Below are positions 17,019-26,515 of a stretch of DNA of 64,000 nt, piece after piece. The stretch comes from Sphingomonas sp. PP-CE-1A-559. Lineage in GTDB: Bacteria; Pseudomonadota; Alphaproteobacteria; Sphingomonadales; Sphingomonadaceae. The notes below the pieces were generated by a model. That model was not told the DNA's origin. It made no database searches and saw nothing but the letters and a program-made list of their open reading frames with translations. Every line of letters starts with the position of its first letter. Positions within the stretch are counted from its first letter, which is position 1. The stretch lies in contig NZ_SLYA01000002.1 of assembly GCF_004340965.1 (NCBI RefSeq), positions 868,001 to 932,000 of the forward strand, in the 5' to 3' direction. Both the position numbers and the translations under genes were made by a program.

Positions 17019-17645
17019 TTAGCGGCGGGCTGGCATCAGCGGGCCACCGATTTCCGTCGCGGCGATGAACGCCGGCCGAGCGCGCAGGCGATCCAGATAC
17101 ACCGCGACGTCGGGATGATCCTTGAGCAATCCGGCGCTCTCGGCGATCGCCAGGATGTAGCACATCTGGATATCGGCCAGCATCAGCTGCTCGCCCATCA
17201 GATACGGGCCATCGCCAACGCCCGCGCCGATATAGTCGAGCGTCTTGGTCACTTCGGGGCCGGTGAACTTGGCAAGGCCGTCGGGCAGACCGCCCATCCG
17301 CTTGCCGAGCGACGTCATCATGATCGGCAACGACGCCGAGCTTTCGACATATTGCAGCCATTCGTCGTGCACGGCGGCCGCATCGCTGTCGACCGGCGGC
17401 GAGAAGCGACGGTCGCCGTAACGCTCGTCGATGTACGACAGGATCGGCGCGCTCTCGGCGAGCGTCAGCGCATCGTCGACCAGTACCGGCGCCTTGCCGA
17501 GCGGATGGATCGCCTTGAGCTCTGCCGGCGCGCGGAAATTCTCGTCACGCTCGTATTTGACGAGGTCGTATTCGATGCCGAGCTCTTCGAGCAGCCAGAT
17601 CACGCGGATCGAGCGCGAGTAGTTCAGGTGGTGGAGCGTTAACAT
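17019..17645 (-). CDS. Glutathione S-transferase
   Basis: A 208-residue cytosolic GST. ATG 17645 gives the standard start MLTLHHLNYSRSIRVIWLLEELGIEYDL, a thioredoxin-fold N-terminus; a longer frame upstream is not needed. NPLGKAPVL-type sequence is present as HPLGKAPVLVDD, with AESAPILSYIDERYG completing the glutathione site, and an all-helical C-terminal domain follows (LADIQMCYILAIAE). The substrate cannot be predicted. The gene is divergent from the lipoamide-dehydrogenase-like gene (102 bases), whose product also works on disulfides, so shared regulation is possible. Confidence 0.92.
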   Translation of the reverse strand: MLTLHHLNYSRSIRVIWLLEELGIEYDLVKYERDENFRAPAELKAIHPLGKAPVLVDDALTLAESAPILSYIDERYGDRRFSPPVDSDAAAVHDEWLQYVESSASLPIMMTSLGKRMGGLPDGLAKFTGPEVTKTLDYIGAGVGDGPYLMGEQLMLADIQMCYILAIAESAGLLKDHPDVAVYLDRLRARPAFIAATEIGGPLMPARR

Positions 17646-17747
17646 AAGCGTCCTTCGACTAGGAATGTGCTGCACCGCGGAACGGCTGGGCGGCATCGAA
17701 GGTTTCGTTGACCGCGGCCCCGGAATTCTCCGGCAACGGAGAGACTT

Positions 17748-19163
17748 ATGACCAAGCTGACCTGCGACGTGGCAATCATCGGTGCCGGAACCGCTGGCCT
17801 CGCCGCCGAGCGCAGCGCCCGACGCAACGGCGCCAAGACGCTGCTGATCGACGAAGGCTTCGGCGGCACGACCTGCGCGAGCGTGGGATGCATGCCCTCG
17901 AAGTTGTTGATCGCGGCCGGTAACGCGATGCATGCGGTCGAGCATGCGTCAGTGTTCGGGGTCGAGGCGTCGGGCAAGGTCGACGGCATCGCGGTGATGG
18001 CGCGTGTACGGAAAGAACGCGATGCATTCGTCGCGGGCGTCGAAAAGTCGATCGATAAGCTTCCCGAGGAGGTGAAGATCGAAGCGCGTGCAAAGTTTGC
18101 GGGTGCGACGATCCTGTCGTTGAGTGACGGCCGCGAGGTACACGCGAAGTCGGTGGTGATCGCGACCGGATCGAGCCCTGCGATCCCCGAGATGTTCGAC
18201 GCGGTGCACGACCGCGTGCTGACCAACGAGAGCATCTTCGACCTGAAGGACCTTCCGAAGTCGCTCGGCGTCATCGGCGCGGGCGCGCTGGGGCTGGAAT
18301 TGGCGCAGGCAATGGCGCGGCTTGGCGTCGACACGATGGTGTTCGACACGGGCGAGACGATCGGCGGACTGAAGGACCGCCACGTCGCCGAGGCGTATCA
18401 CGCGATCCTGTCGCGCGAGATGCCGATCCTGCTGGGTGTCGAACTCAAGGTCGAGCCTGACGGCGATGGCGTCAAGCTGGCCTGGAGTGGTTCCGCATCG
18501 GGTGAGCAGCGCTTCGACTACCTGCTCGTCGCGACCGGGCGGCCGCCAAGAATCAAGGGCATCGGACTGGAAACGACCGGACTTGCGCTCAATGACCACG
18601 GCATGCCGGACTATGACTGCGAGACGATGCAGTGTGGCACCGCGCCTATCTTCATCGCCGGCGATGCGGACCATGACCGCGCTGTCCTGCACGAGGCATC
18701 GGCAGAGGGCATGATCGCGGGGCGGAACGCGGCGAGCTACCCCGAGGTTACGCCGGGCAAGCGTACCGTGCCGTTCGCGATCACCTTCACGCATCCCAAC
18801 GTCGCGGTCATCGGCAAGATCGCCAAGGATGACGATGCCGACAGCGTGATTGGCACCGCGTCTTATGACGATCAGGGCCGGGCGAAGGTCGAGGCATGCA
18901 ATGCCGGGTTGGTCCGGTTCTATGCCGATCGCCGCGATGGGCGCCTGACTGGTGCGACGATGGCGGGGCCTGCAGTCGAGCACAGCGCGCACCTGATCGC
19001 GTGGGCGATCCAGAGCGGCTGGACCGCGACCGAGGTGCTCGATCTGCCGATTTACCATCCGACGTTCGAGGAAGGGATGAAGGGTGCGCTTCGTTCGATA
19101 TGTAGCGAGGTGCATTCGCCGACCCCGCCGGATCGGGATGACGGGTTCACGCCGGGGACTTGA
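17748..19163 (+). CDS. Dihydrolipoamide dehydrogenase-like flavoprotein disulfide reductase
   Basis: A 471-residue FAD/NAD(P)H disulfide oxidoreductase of class I. It has the FAD-binding GAGTAGLAAE, the redox pair Cys43-x4-Cys48 (TTCASVGCMPSK), the NAD-binding GAGALGLELAQAMARLG, the second FAD motif FIAGDA, and the C-terminal active-site His-Glu in PIYHPTFEEGMKGAL. It may be a dihydrolipoyl dehydrogenase, but no 2-oxoacid dehydrogenase subunits are nearby and some motifs depart from canonical E3. An alternative is a stand-alone disulfide reductase. It is divergent from a GST gene. Confidence 0.88.
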   Translation: MTKLTCDVAIIGAGTAGLAAERSARRNGAKTLLIDEGFGGTTCASVGCMPSKLLIAAGNAMHAVEHASVFGVEASGKVDGIAVMARVRKERDAFVAGVEKSIDKLPEEVKIEARAKFAGATILSLSDGREVHAKSVVIATGSSPAIPEMFDAVHDRVLTNESIFDLKDLPKSLGVIGAGALGLELAQAMARLGVDTMVFDTGETIGGLKDRHVAEAYHAILSREMPILLGVELKVEPDGDGVKLAWSGSASGEQRFDYLLVATGRPPRIKGIGLETTGLALNDHGMPDYDCETMQCGTAPIFIAGDADHDRAVLHEASAEGMIAGRNAASYPEVTPGKRTVPFAITFTHPNVAVIGKIAKDDDADSVIGTASYDDQGRAKVEACNAGLVRFYADRRDGRLTGATMAGPAVEHSAHLIAWAIQSGWTATEVLDLPIYHPTFEEGMKGALRSICSEVHSPTPPDRDDGFTPGT

Positions 19164-19174
19164 AGGTCACTGCT

Positions 19175-19300
19175 GATCCTTCCCCGCAAGGGGGAGGTGG
19201 CTGGCCTTTGCCAGACGGAGGGGGAGGAAAGGGAAACCACTGCTTCGTGTCCTCCCCCTCCGTCACCTTCGGTGCCACCTCCCCCTTGCGGGGGAGGATC
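19175..19300. repeat. 126-bp MITE-like palindromic intergenic repeat (copy 2)
   Basis: Second copy of the unit at 3322-3448. Terminal arms of 27 bases (19175-19201 and 19274-19300) pair with one mismatch, and the inner GACGGAGGGGGAGG arm is also conserved. As with copy 1, it lies between the 3' ends of two convergent genes. The conservation of both arms and spacer length points to a dispersed repeat family rather than a chance terminator. Confidence 0.8.
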
Positions 19301-19310
19301 GAGGGGGGCG

Positions 19311-19511
19311 CTACTCCTCTAGATCCAGATACGCGACGACGTCGTTCTCCGTGGCCAAATACAGTCCAGCTTGCACATCCTCTTCCTGCTGCGCTGCGAT
19401 CGTCAGGGCCTCCCCGAGCGGACCATAGAACAGCGTGGTTGCCGCCCCGCCCTCGCCGCTGTCGTCGAGATGATACAGCCGCACCGACACGCTGGAAGAA
19501 ATTGTCCGCAT
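19311..19511 (-). CDS. Small conserved-looking protein of unknown function
   Basis: A 66-residue open frame with an ATG preceded by AGGG at suitable distance. The acidic sequence (RLYHLDDSGEGGAATTLFYGPLGEALTIAAQQEEDVQAGLYLATENDVVAYLDLEE) has normal protein-like composition, no signal peptide and no long low-complexity stretch, and it occupies a region with no other gene. It resembles small hypothetical proteins I recall from sphingomonads, but no function is known. It is convergent with the disulfide reductase and divergent from paoA. Confidence 0.65.
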   Translation of the reverse strand: MRTISSSVSVRLYHLDDSGEGGAATTLFYGPLGEALTIAAQQEEDVQAGLYLATENDVVAYLDLEE

Positions 19512-19621
19512 TTCAATACCCTATCGCAGATTTTTATGACGTAAAATTCACGGAACCAATTGTGAAGCAGCGCAACTTTGCCCGCTCTCGCCCGTTACGC
19601 TAGCAGATACAGGGATTTGAT

Positions 19622-20266
19622 ATGCATCAGGATGAAGGTTTTCCGGTGTCGCGCCGTGGCGTGATCGCCGGCGGTGTTGCGTCGGCTACGTTGGTGGCGG
19701 CGCCCGCCGTACAGGCTCAGGCGCAGGGTACGGCGCAAGCGGCCCCGCCGACTATGCCCGTGACGCTCAAGGTCAATGGTCGCACGACCAAGATCAACGT
19801 GGATACGCGGACCACTCTGCTGGACGCGCTGCGTGAGAATTTGAAGCTTACCGGCACCAAGAAGGGCTGCGATCACGGTCAGTGCGGTGCGTGCACGGTC
19901 ATCGTCGAGGGTCGGCGCATCAACAGCTGCCTGACGCTCGCGGTCATGCACGAAGGCGAAGAGATCACGACGATCGAAGGCCTCGGCACCCCCGAGAAGC
20001 TGCACGCGATGCAGGCCGCGTTCGTCAAGCATGATGGCTATCAGTGCGGCTATTGCACCCCCGGCCAGATTTGCTCGGCCGTCGCGACGCTCGGCGAGAT
20101 CAAGGCGGGCATCCCCAGCCACGTGACTGGCGATATTTCGGCTCAGCCAACGGTGACCACCGACGAACTGCGCGAGCGGATGAGCGGCAACATCTGCCGC
20201 TGCGGTGCCTATGCGAACATCATCGACGCGATCCACGACGTCGCCGGTACGGAGCGCACCGCATGA
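19622..20266 (+). CDS. paoA: Periplasmic aldehyde oxidoreductase, [2Fe-2S] subunit
   Basis: Small iron-sulfur subunit (214 residues) of a xanthine-oxidase-family aldehyde oxidoreductase, like E. coli PaoA (YagT). A twin-arginine signal is visible ([24 protein letters not shown]), indicating export of the folded complex. The plant-type cluster motif is [12 protein letters not shown] with a further Cys in NSCLTL. The second cluster motifs are [14 protein letters not shown] and NICRCGAY. The complex oxidises aromatic and aliphatic aldehydes to acids. It overlaps paoB by ATGA. Confidence 0.95.
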   Translation: MHQDEGFPVSRRGVIAGGVASATLVAAPAVQAQAQGTAQAAPPTMPVTLKVNGRTTKINVDTRTTLLDALRENLKLTGTKKGCDHGQCGACTVIVEGRRINSCLTLAVMHEGEEITTIEGLGTPEKLHAMQAAFVKHDGYQCGYCTPGQICSAVATLGEIKAGIPSHVTGDISAQPTVTTDELRERMSGNICRCGAYANIIDAIHDVAGTERTA

Positions 20267-21213
20267 AGGCCTTCACCTACGAGCGCGCGACCTCGGCAAA
20301 GGAAGCTGCCAGCGCTGCAGTCCGCACGCCAGGCGCGAAGTTCATCGCGGGCGGCACTAACCTGCTCGACCTGATGAAGCTGCAGATCGAGACGCCGCAG
20401 CATCTGATCGACGTCAACGGCCTCGGCCTCGACAAGATCACGCCGACGTCGGAGGGCGGCCTCCGCGTTGGTGCGCTCGTCCGCAATACGGACCTCGCGG
20501 CCGACGCACGCGTGCGGAAGGATTATGGCGTGCTCAGCCGCGCGCTTGTGTCCGGCGCGTCGGGCCAGCTGCGCAATAAGGCGACGACTGCGGGCAACCT
20601 GCTCCAGCGGACACGGTGCCCGTATTTCTACGACACCACCAAGCCCTGCAACAAGCGTCAGCCCGGCAGCGGTTGCGCGGCGATCGGCGGGTTCAACCGC
20701 AACCTTGCCGTGATGGGCACGAGCGACGCGTGCATTGCAACGCACCCGAGCGACATGGCCGTGGCAATGCGCGTGCTCGATGCGACGGTCGAGACGGTGA
20801 ATGCTGCCGGCCAGACGCGCGCGATCCCGATCGCGGACTTCCACCGTCTCCCCGGCGCGACGCCGAACATCGAGACCTCGCTCGCGGCAGGTGAACTGAT
20901 CACAGCCGTCACTTTGCCGAAGCCGATCGGCGGCACGCACATCTACCAGAAGGTGCGTGATCGTGCGTCCTACGCGTTCGCGCTGATCTCCGTTGCCGCG
21001 GTGATCCAGCCCGGCGGTCGCGGCCGTCTCGCCTTCGGTGGCCTCGCGCACAAGCCATGGCGCGTCGAAGCTGCCGAGGCACAGATGCCGAATGGCGCCA
21101 AGGCGACCGCATCGGCAGTCTTGGCCGGCGCCCGCACCACATCACAGAACGCGTTCAAGCTGCCGTTGGTCGAACGCACCATCGGTGCCGTGTTCGAAGA
21201 AGCGAAGGCCTGA
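20263..21213 (+). CDS. paoB: Periplasmic aldehyde oxidoreductase, FAD subunit
   Basis: FAD-binding subunit, 316 residues from ATG 20263, close to the 318 of E. coli PaoB. The FAD motif [18 protein letters not shown] is near residue 25. The segment [26 protein letters not shown] near residues 120-145 has the cysteines of the extra [4Fe-4S] cluster found in PaoB-type subunits, which links this complex to the PaoABC branch rather than to ordinary xanthine dehydrogenase. It starts inside the paoA stop (ATGA) and ends 5 bases before paoC. Confidence 0.94.
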   Translation: MKAFTYERATSAKEAASAAVRTPGAKFIAGGTNLLDLMKLQIETPQHLIDVNGLGLDKITPTSEGGLRVGALVRNTDLAADARVRKDYGVLSRALVSGASGQLRNKATTAGNLLQRTRCPYFYDTTKPCNKRQPGSGCAAIGGFNRNLAVMGTSDACIATHPSDMAVAMRVLDATVETVNAAGQTRAIPIADFHRLPGATPNIETSLAAGELITAVTLPKPIGGTHIYQKVRDRASYAFALISVAAVIQPGGRGRLAFGGLAHKPWRVEAAEAQMPNGAKATASAVLAGARTTSQNAFKLPLVERTIGAVFEEAKA

Positions 21214-21218
21214 CGCCC

Positions 21219-23411
21219 ATGAAGTTCGATACCCCCGCCACGGCGAATCCGACCGACCGGATGAAGGTGCTCGGCAAGCCGCTCGATCGCGTCGACGGCA
21301 AGCTGAAGACCACCGGCACCGCGCACTACGCGTATGAGCGCAACGATGCTGCGCCGAACGCCGCCTATGGCTATATTGTTGGCTCGGCGATCGCCAAGGG
21401 CCGGATCGAGAGCATCGACGACGCCGACGCGAAGGCCGCTCCCGGTGTGCTCGCGGTCGTCACCTACCAGAATGCCGGCAAGCTCGGCAAAGCCAAGAAC
21501 CACACCGCGCGGATGCTCGCCGGCCCGGACGTCCAGCATTACGACCAGGCTGTCGCGGTCGTCGTCGCCGAGACGTTCGAGCAGGCCCGTGCCGGTGCCA
21601 AGCTGCTCCGCGTTAACTACGCGCGGACGGCCGGACGCTTCGATCTCGCCGCATCGCAATCCTCGGCGACCAAGCCCAAGAGCGGCACGCCCGACACCGC
21701 CGTCGGCGACTTCGCCGATGCGTTTGCCAAGGCGCCGGTCAAGCTCGACGAGCGCTACACCACGCCCGACCAGAGCCACATGATGATGGAGCCGCACTCC
21801 ACCACCGCGGCATGGAAGGACGGCAAGCTCACGCTCTGGACGTCTAACCAGATGATCGCCTGGGCGGTCGGCGACATGAGCGAGACGCTGCTCCTGCCGA
21901 AGGAAAGCATCCATGTGATGTCGCCCTATGTCGGCGGCGGGTTCGGCTCGAAGCTGTGGGTCCGCAGCGATGCGGTGATGGCGGCGCTCGGCTCGCGTGC
22001 GATCGGCGGGCGTCCGGTGAAGCTCGCGCTCGCGCGGCCGCAGGTGATGAACAACACGACGCACCGCCCGGCGACGATTCAGCGCCTTCGCATCGGTGCG
22101 CAGAAGGACGGCAAGATCACCGCGATCGCGCATGAGAGCTGGTCGGGCGATCTGCCCGGTGGTGGTCCCGAGACCGCGCCGAATGCTACCCGCCTGCTCT
22201 ACGCCGGCGCGAACCGCATGACCGCAACGCGTCTCGCCGTGCTCGATCTTCCCGAGGGCAACGCGATGCGTGCACCCGGCGAGGCCGTCGGCCTGCTTGC
22301 GCTCGAAGCCGCGATGGATGAACTGGCCGAGAAGTTGAAGATGGACCCGGTCGAGCTGCGGATCATCAACGATACGCAGGTCGATCCGGAAAAGCCGTCG
22401 CGCCAGTTCTCGCAGCGTGACCTCGTCGGTTGCTTGAAGACCGGCGCAGAACGCTTCGGCTGGAACAAGCGCAACCCCGTCCCGGGGCAAGTCCGCGACG
22501 GCCGCTGGCTGGTCGGCATGGGGATGGCGTCGGCGTTCCGCGACAACGTCACGATGAAGTCGGGCGCGCGTGTCGGGATCGACAAGAAGGGCGTCGTGAC
22601 GGTCGCCACCGACATGACCGACATCGGCACGGGCAGCTACACGATCATCGCGCAGACCGCGGCCGAGATGATGGGCGTACCGATGGACAAGGTCATCGTC
22701 TTGCTCGGCGACAGCAGCTTCCCGGCCTCGTCGGGTTCGGGCGGCCAGTGGGGTGGCAACAGCTCGACCGCGGGCGTCTACGCGGCGTGCATGGCGCTGC
22801 GCGAGCGGGTCGCGCAGAAACTGGGGTTCAACTCGACCGAAATCGTGTTCGAGGACGGCAAGGTGAAGTCAGGCAACCGCAGCGTCTCGCTGTCGGAAGC
22901 CGCGGGCGATGCCGGCATTTCGGCGGAGGATTCGATCGAGTTCGGCGACCTGACCAAGACGTATGCGCAGGCCACGTTCGGCGCGCATTTCGTCGAGGTC
23001 GGGGTCGACTCGGCGACCGGCGAGATCCGCGTTCGTCGTATGAGCGGCGCGTTCGCGGCTGGTCGTATTCTCAACCCGAAATCGGCCCGCAGCCAGGTGA
23101 TCGGTGCGATGACGATGGGCGTCGGTGCCGCGCTTATGGAAGACGCGGTCGTCGACACGCGGTTCGGCTATTTCGTCAACCACGACCTCGCCGAATATCA
23201 CGTGCCCGCGCACGCCGACATTCCGATGCAGGACGTGTTCTTCATGGACGAACTCGACGAGAAGTCCTCGCCGATGAAGGCCAAGGGCATCGGCGAACTC
23301 GGCCTTTGCGGCGTCGGCGCGGCGATCGCCAATGCAGTCTACAACGCGTGCGGCGTCCGTGTCCGCGAATATCCGCTGACGCTCGACAAGGTCATCGGCA
23401 AGATGGCCTGA
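21219..23411 (+). CDS. paoC: Periplasmic aldehyde oxidoreductase, molybdenum-binding subunit
   Basis: Catalytic subunit of 730 residues (E. coli PaoC has 732), starting at ATG 21219. Molybdopterin-binding landmarks include SPYVGGGFGSKLWVRSDAVMA, APGEAVGLLALEAAMDELAEKL and the active-site Glu in GIGELGLCGVGAAIANAVYNACG near the C-terminus. It probably binds molybdopterin cytosine dinucleotide. The paoD/XdhC-type insertion chaperone that follows paoC in E. coli is not here; a nitronate monooxygenase gene follows instead, after a strong hairpin. Confidence 0.95.
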   Translation: MKFDTPATANPTDRMKVLGKPLDRVDGKLKTTGTAHYAYERNDAAPNAAYGYIVGSAIAKGRIESIDDADAKAAPGVLAVVTYQNAGKLGKAKNHTARMLAGPDVQHYDQAVAVVVAETFEQARAGAKLLRVNYARTAGRFDLAASQSSATKPKSGTPDTAVGDFADAFAKAPVKLDERYTTPDQSHMMMEPHSTTAAWKDGKLTLWTSNQMIAWAVGDMSETLLLPKESIHVMSPYVGGGFGSKLWVRSDAVMAALGSRAIGGRPVKLALARPQVMNNTTHRPATIQRLRIGAQKDGKITAIAHESWSGDLPGGGPETAPNATRLLYAGANRMTATRLAVLDLPEGNAMRAPGEAVGLLALEAAMDELAEKLKMDPVELRIINDTQVDPEKPSRQFSQRDLVGCLKTGAERFGWNKRNPVPGQVRDGRWLVGMGMASAFRDNVTMKSGARVGIDKKGVVTVATDMTDIGTGSYTIIAQTAAEMMGVPMDKVIVLLGDSSFPASSGSGGQWGGNSSTAGVYAACMALRERVAQKLGFNSTEIVFEDGKVKSGNRSVSLSEAAGDAGISAEDSIEFGDLTKTYAQATFGAHFVEVGVDSATGEIRVRRMSGAFAAGRILNPKSARSQVIGAMTMGVGAALMEDAVVDTRFGYFVNHDLAEYHVPAHADIPMQDVFFMDELDEKSSPMKAKGIGELGLCGVGAAIANAVYNACGVRVREYPLTLDKVIGKMA

Positions 23412-23422
23412 CCGGGTACCCT

Positions 23423-23460
23423 GCCCTCCATATCGTCCACACGGTGACGATATGGAGGGC
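23423..23460 (+). terminator. Perfect 15-bp hairpin after paoC
   Basis: GCCCTCCATATCGTC (23423-23437) and its exact reverse complement (23446-23460) flank an 8-nt loop, 12 bases past the paoC stop. On the plus strand no T-run follows (AAAACC instead), so on that strand it looks more like an mRNA-stabilising 3' hairpin. Read from the minus strand, the hairpin is preceded rather than followed by T residues. A role at the end of the paoABC transcript is inferred. Confidence 0.6.
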
Positions 23461-23506
23461 AAAACCGGCTCTGGCGTGTGCGAATGGGTTGCGCTAGAAA
23501 ACCCAT

Positions 23507-24466
23507 ATGACCGTACCCGCTATTCTAAAAAACCTGCGCCTGCCCGTCATCGGCTCGCCATTGTTCATCATTTCCGGCCCGGAGCTGGTGATCGCGCAGT
23601 GCAAGGCCGGCATCGTCGGTTCGTTCCCCGCGCTCAATGCCCGGCCTCAGGCTATGCTCGACGAGTGGCTGCACCGGATCACCGAGGAACTCAGCGCGCA
23701 TAACCGCGCGAACCCGGATCGACCCGCAGCCCCGTTCGCGGTCAACCAGATCGTCCACAAGTCGAACGATCGCCTGGAAAGCGATCTCGCGACATGTGCG
23801 AAGTGGCAGGTGCCGATCGTCATCACGTCGCTCGGCGCACGCGAGGACCTCAACACCGCGGTGCATGGCTGGGGCGGCATCACGCTCCATGACGTAATCG
23901 ACGACCGGTTTGCGCGGAAAGCGATCGAGAAGGGCGCCGACGGACTGATTGCAGTCGCAGCCGGTGCGGGCGGTCATGCCGGTCGACTGTCACCGTTCGC
24001 GATCATTCAGGAAATTCGCCAGTGGTTCGACGGCCCGCTCGCGCTGTCGGGCTCGATCGCAACCGGCGACGCCGTTCTCGCCGCGCAGGCGATGGGCGCG
24101 GACTTCGGCTATATCGGTTCGCCGTTCATCGCGACGACCGAGGCGAACGCGGACCAGGCGTACAAGGACGGCATCGTCGCCGGCAAAGCCTCCGATATCA
24201 TCTATTCCAACCTCTTCACCGGCGTGCACGGCAACTATTTGCGTGCGTCGATCCAGGCTGCGGGGATGGACCCGGACAACCTCCCCGAGGGCGATTTGAA
24301 GACGATGGACTTCGGCGGCGGCAACGGTTCCAAGCCCAAAGCGTGGAAGGACATCTGGGGCTCTGGCCAGGGTATCGGCGCGGTCACCGAGGTCGAGAGC
24401 GTTGCCGACCGCGTCGATCGTCTCGAACGCGAATACCGCGCGGCGCGGGCCCGTCTTTCGCTCTGA
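23507..24466 (+). CDS. Nitronate monooxygenase family FMN protein
   Basis: A 319-residue TIM-barrel FMN enzyme of the 2-nitropropane dioxygenase / nitronate monooxygenase family, which oxidatively denitrifies alkyl nitronates such as propionate-3-nitronate. Visible are the N-terminal NLRLPVIGSPLFIISGPELVIAQ, the central GADGLIAVAAGAGGHAGRLSPFA with the family His in GGHAG, and GDAVLAAQAMGADFGYIGSPFIATTEA, the FMN-phosphate region. It has no signal peptide. It follows paoABC but is separated by a hairpin and is probably its own unit. Confidence 0.9.
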   Translation: MTVPAILKNLRLPVIGSPLFIISGPELVIAQCKAGIVGSFPALNARPQAMLDEWLHRITEELSAHNRANPDRPAAPFAVNQIVHKSNDRLESDLATCAKWQVPIVITSLGAREDLNTAVHGWGGITLHDVIDDRFARKAIEKGADGLIAVAAGAGGHAGRLSPFAIIQEIRQWFDGPLALSGSIATGDAVLAAQAMGADFGYIGSPFIATTEANADQAYKDGIVAGKASDIIYSNLFTGVHGNYLRASIQAAGMDPDNLPEGDLKTMDFGGGNGSKPKAWKDIWGSGQGIGAVTEVESVADRVDRLEREYRAARARLSL

Positions 24467-24496
24467 CGGACCCGGCACCGACCGATCTCGGCTCGC

Positions 24497-26245
24497 TCAG
24501 AACAGACGTTTGAGCAAGCCGACATTGGTCTTGCCCAGCTCGACCACCTCGTCGCCGCGGCCGCTGATGATCGCTTTCGCCATATAGAGCGTGAAGCCCT
24601 TCATCTGCTCCAGCGTGATCTTCGGCGGCATCGACAATTCGGTCCGCGCGGTGACGGCGTCGAGCAACGCCGGCCCCGGATGCACGAGCACCTCGCGGAT
24701 GCCGGCCTCGACGTCACCCGGATCGGTCACGCGCACGCCGTGGATGCCGATCGCCCGCGCCATCGCCGCAAAGTCGGGGTTGTCGAGCGCGACGCCGGTC
24801 TCGACCAGGCCCGCCGCCTTCATCTCCATCTCGACGAACCCGAGCGTGCCGTTGTTGAAGACGATGATCTTCACCGGCAGGCCAAGTTGGCGCACCGTCA
24901 GCAACTCGCCCATCAGCATCGCCAGACCGCCGTCGCCCGACAGCGTCACGACCTGCCGCTCCGGGTACGCCGCCTGCACGCCGATCGCCTGCGGCAGCGC
25001 GTTCGCCATCGATCCGTGGTTGAACGATCCGATCAACCGCCGCCGACCGTTCATCTTCAGGTAGCGCGCAGCCCATACGGTCGGCGTGCCGACGTCGCAG
25101 GCGAAGACCGCATCGTCCGCCGCCTGCTCGCTGAGGACGCGGGCGACATGCTGCGGATGGATCACACCGCTGCCGGGCTTCCCGTTGGCAAGATCGTCCA
25201 GCCCCTTGCGGGACTCGGCGTAATTCTCGATCGCGGACTTGAGGAAGCTGCCATCGCGCCCGGTCTTCACTCGCGGAATCAGCGCCGCAAGCGTCGCACC
25301 GACATCGCCGACCAGCCCGATATCGATCGCCGTCCGCCGACCGAGGTTCTCTGGGATCAGGTCGATCTGTGCGACCTTCGCCTTCTCCGGATAGAATTGC
25401 CGATACGGAAAATCCGTGCCGAGCATCAGCAGCACGTCGCACGCCATCATCGCGTCGTAGCCGCTAGCAAAGCCGATCAGCCCGGTCATGCCGACATCAT
25501 AGGGGTTGTCGTATTCGACGAACTCCTTGCCGCCCAGCGCGTGGACGATTGGCGCCTGCAAGATCCCCGCGAGCGTGACGAGCTCGGCATGCGCGGTGCG
25601 GCACCCCCGCCCCGCCAGGATCGTCACCTTCTCGGCGCCGTTCAACAGCGCGGCGAGTTCGGCGATATCTGACTCCGCGGGTATCGTCACCGAGGGCGGC
25701 GGCAAGAGTGCGCCCTTTGACCGTGCCAGCGTACCCGTCGTCGACCGCAGCGCTACATCACCCGGCATCGCGACGACCGAAACGCCGCGGTGGCCGACCG
25801 CCGCCCGGATCGCCGTCTCCAGCGTCCGCGGCATTTGGTCGGCATCGGAAATCGTCTCGCAATAGACGCTGCATTCACGGAACAGCGCTTCCGGGCGCGT
25901 CTCCTGGAAATAGTTCGAGCCGACCTCGCCGCTCGGTACCTGCGCGGCGATCGCCAGCACCGGCACGCGCGTCCGGTTGCAGTCGTAGAGCCCGTTGATC
26001 AGGTGCATGTTGCCGGGGCCGCAAGACCCGGCACACACCGCCAGCTTGCCCGTCAACTGCGCCTCCGCCCCTGCGGCAAAGGCTGCAGCCTCCTCGTTGC
26101 GAACGTGGATCCACTCGATCTTACCCTGCCGCCGCAAACTGTCGGTCAGGCCGTTGAGGCTGTCGCCAACGACACCATAGATTCGCTCGACACCCGCCAG
26201 GTGCAGCGTCTCGGCAAACAGGTCGGCGATGATGGTCTTGGACAT
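24497..26245 (-). CDS. poxB: Pyruvate dehydrogenase (quinone) / pyruvate oxidase, ThDP-dependent
   Basis: A 582-residue thiamine-diphosphate enzyme, close to E. coli PoxB (572), which decarboxylates pyruvate to acetate and CO2 and passes electrons to quinone at the membrane. ATG 26245 follows GGAG. Landmarks: catalytic Glu region [21 protein letters not shown], the ThDP/Mg motif [34 protein letters not shown], and the C-terminus [24 protein letters not shown], which matches the lipid-binding tail region of PoxB. The frame stays open far upstream, but that part is antisense to the GH5 gene. It is divergent from that gene across 270 bases. Confidence 0.94.
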   Translation of the reverse strand: MSKTIIADLFAETLHLAGVERIYGVVGDSLNGLTDSLRRQGKIEWIHVRNEEAAAFAAGAEAQLTGKLAVCAGSCGPGNMHLINGLYDCNRTRVPVLAIAAQVPSGEVGSNYFQETRPEALFRECSVYCETISDADQMPRTLETAIRAAVGHRGVSVVAMPGDVALRSTTGTLARSKGALLPPPSVTIPAESDIAELAALLNGAEKVTILAGRGCRTAHAELVTLAGILQAPIVHALGGKEFVEYDNPYDVGMTGLIGFASGYDAMMACDVLLMLGTDFPYRQFYPEKAKVAQIDLIPENLGRRTAIDIGLVGDVGATLAALIPRVKTGRDGSFLKSAIENYAESRKGLDDLANGKPGSGVIHPQHVARVLSEQAADDAVFACDVGTPTVWAARYLKMNGRRRLIGSFNHGSMANALPQAIGVQAAYPERQVVTLSGDGGLAMLMGELLTVRQLGLPVKIIVFNNGTLGFVEMEMKAAGLVETGVALDNPDFAAMARAIGIHGVRVTDPGDVEAGIREVLVHPGPALLDAVTARTELSMPPKITLEQMKGFTLYMAKAIISGRGDEVVELGKTNVGLLKRLF

Positions 26246-26321
26246 GAGCAACTCCGGCAGTGATGGCGACCCAACTCGGCTAGCGAGACGGCAGAGGACA
26301 AACGCGTTCTGGTACGATTGG

Positions 26322-26344
26322 GATGCACGGAATGCAGGTGCATC
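26322..26344. promoter_or_regulatory. Inverted repeat in the poxB / GH5 divergent region
   Basis: GATGCAC (26322-26328) and GTGCATC (26338-26344) form a perfect 7-bp inverted repeat with a 9-nt spacer, and GGAATG/CATTCC (26329-26334 / 26343-26348) is nested with it. TATGAT at 26385-26390 could be a -10 for the rightward GH5 operon, though no good -35 is seen. A regulator site is plausible. Nothing else was recognised in the remaining bases of this 270-bp space. Confidence 0.3.
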
Positions 26345-26515
26345 ATTCCCCCAGCCGCGAACATCCGACGTGTTCGACTTCAAGTATGATAAATCCCGGT
26401 AGCGCGCCCCGTCATGCAAACCTAAAGACGATGGCTCTGGCGCTAAACAACCCGACCGGTCGATCAATCGCCCGGCGGAGACGCTCGACGCGGTGGCGGT
26501 ATAAGGGGGGATGGC

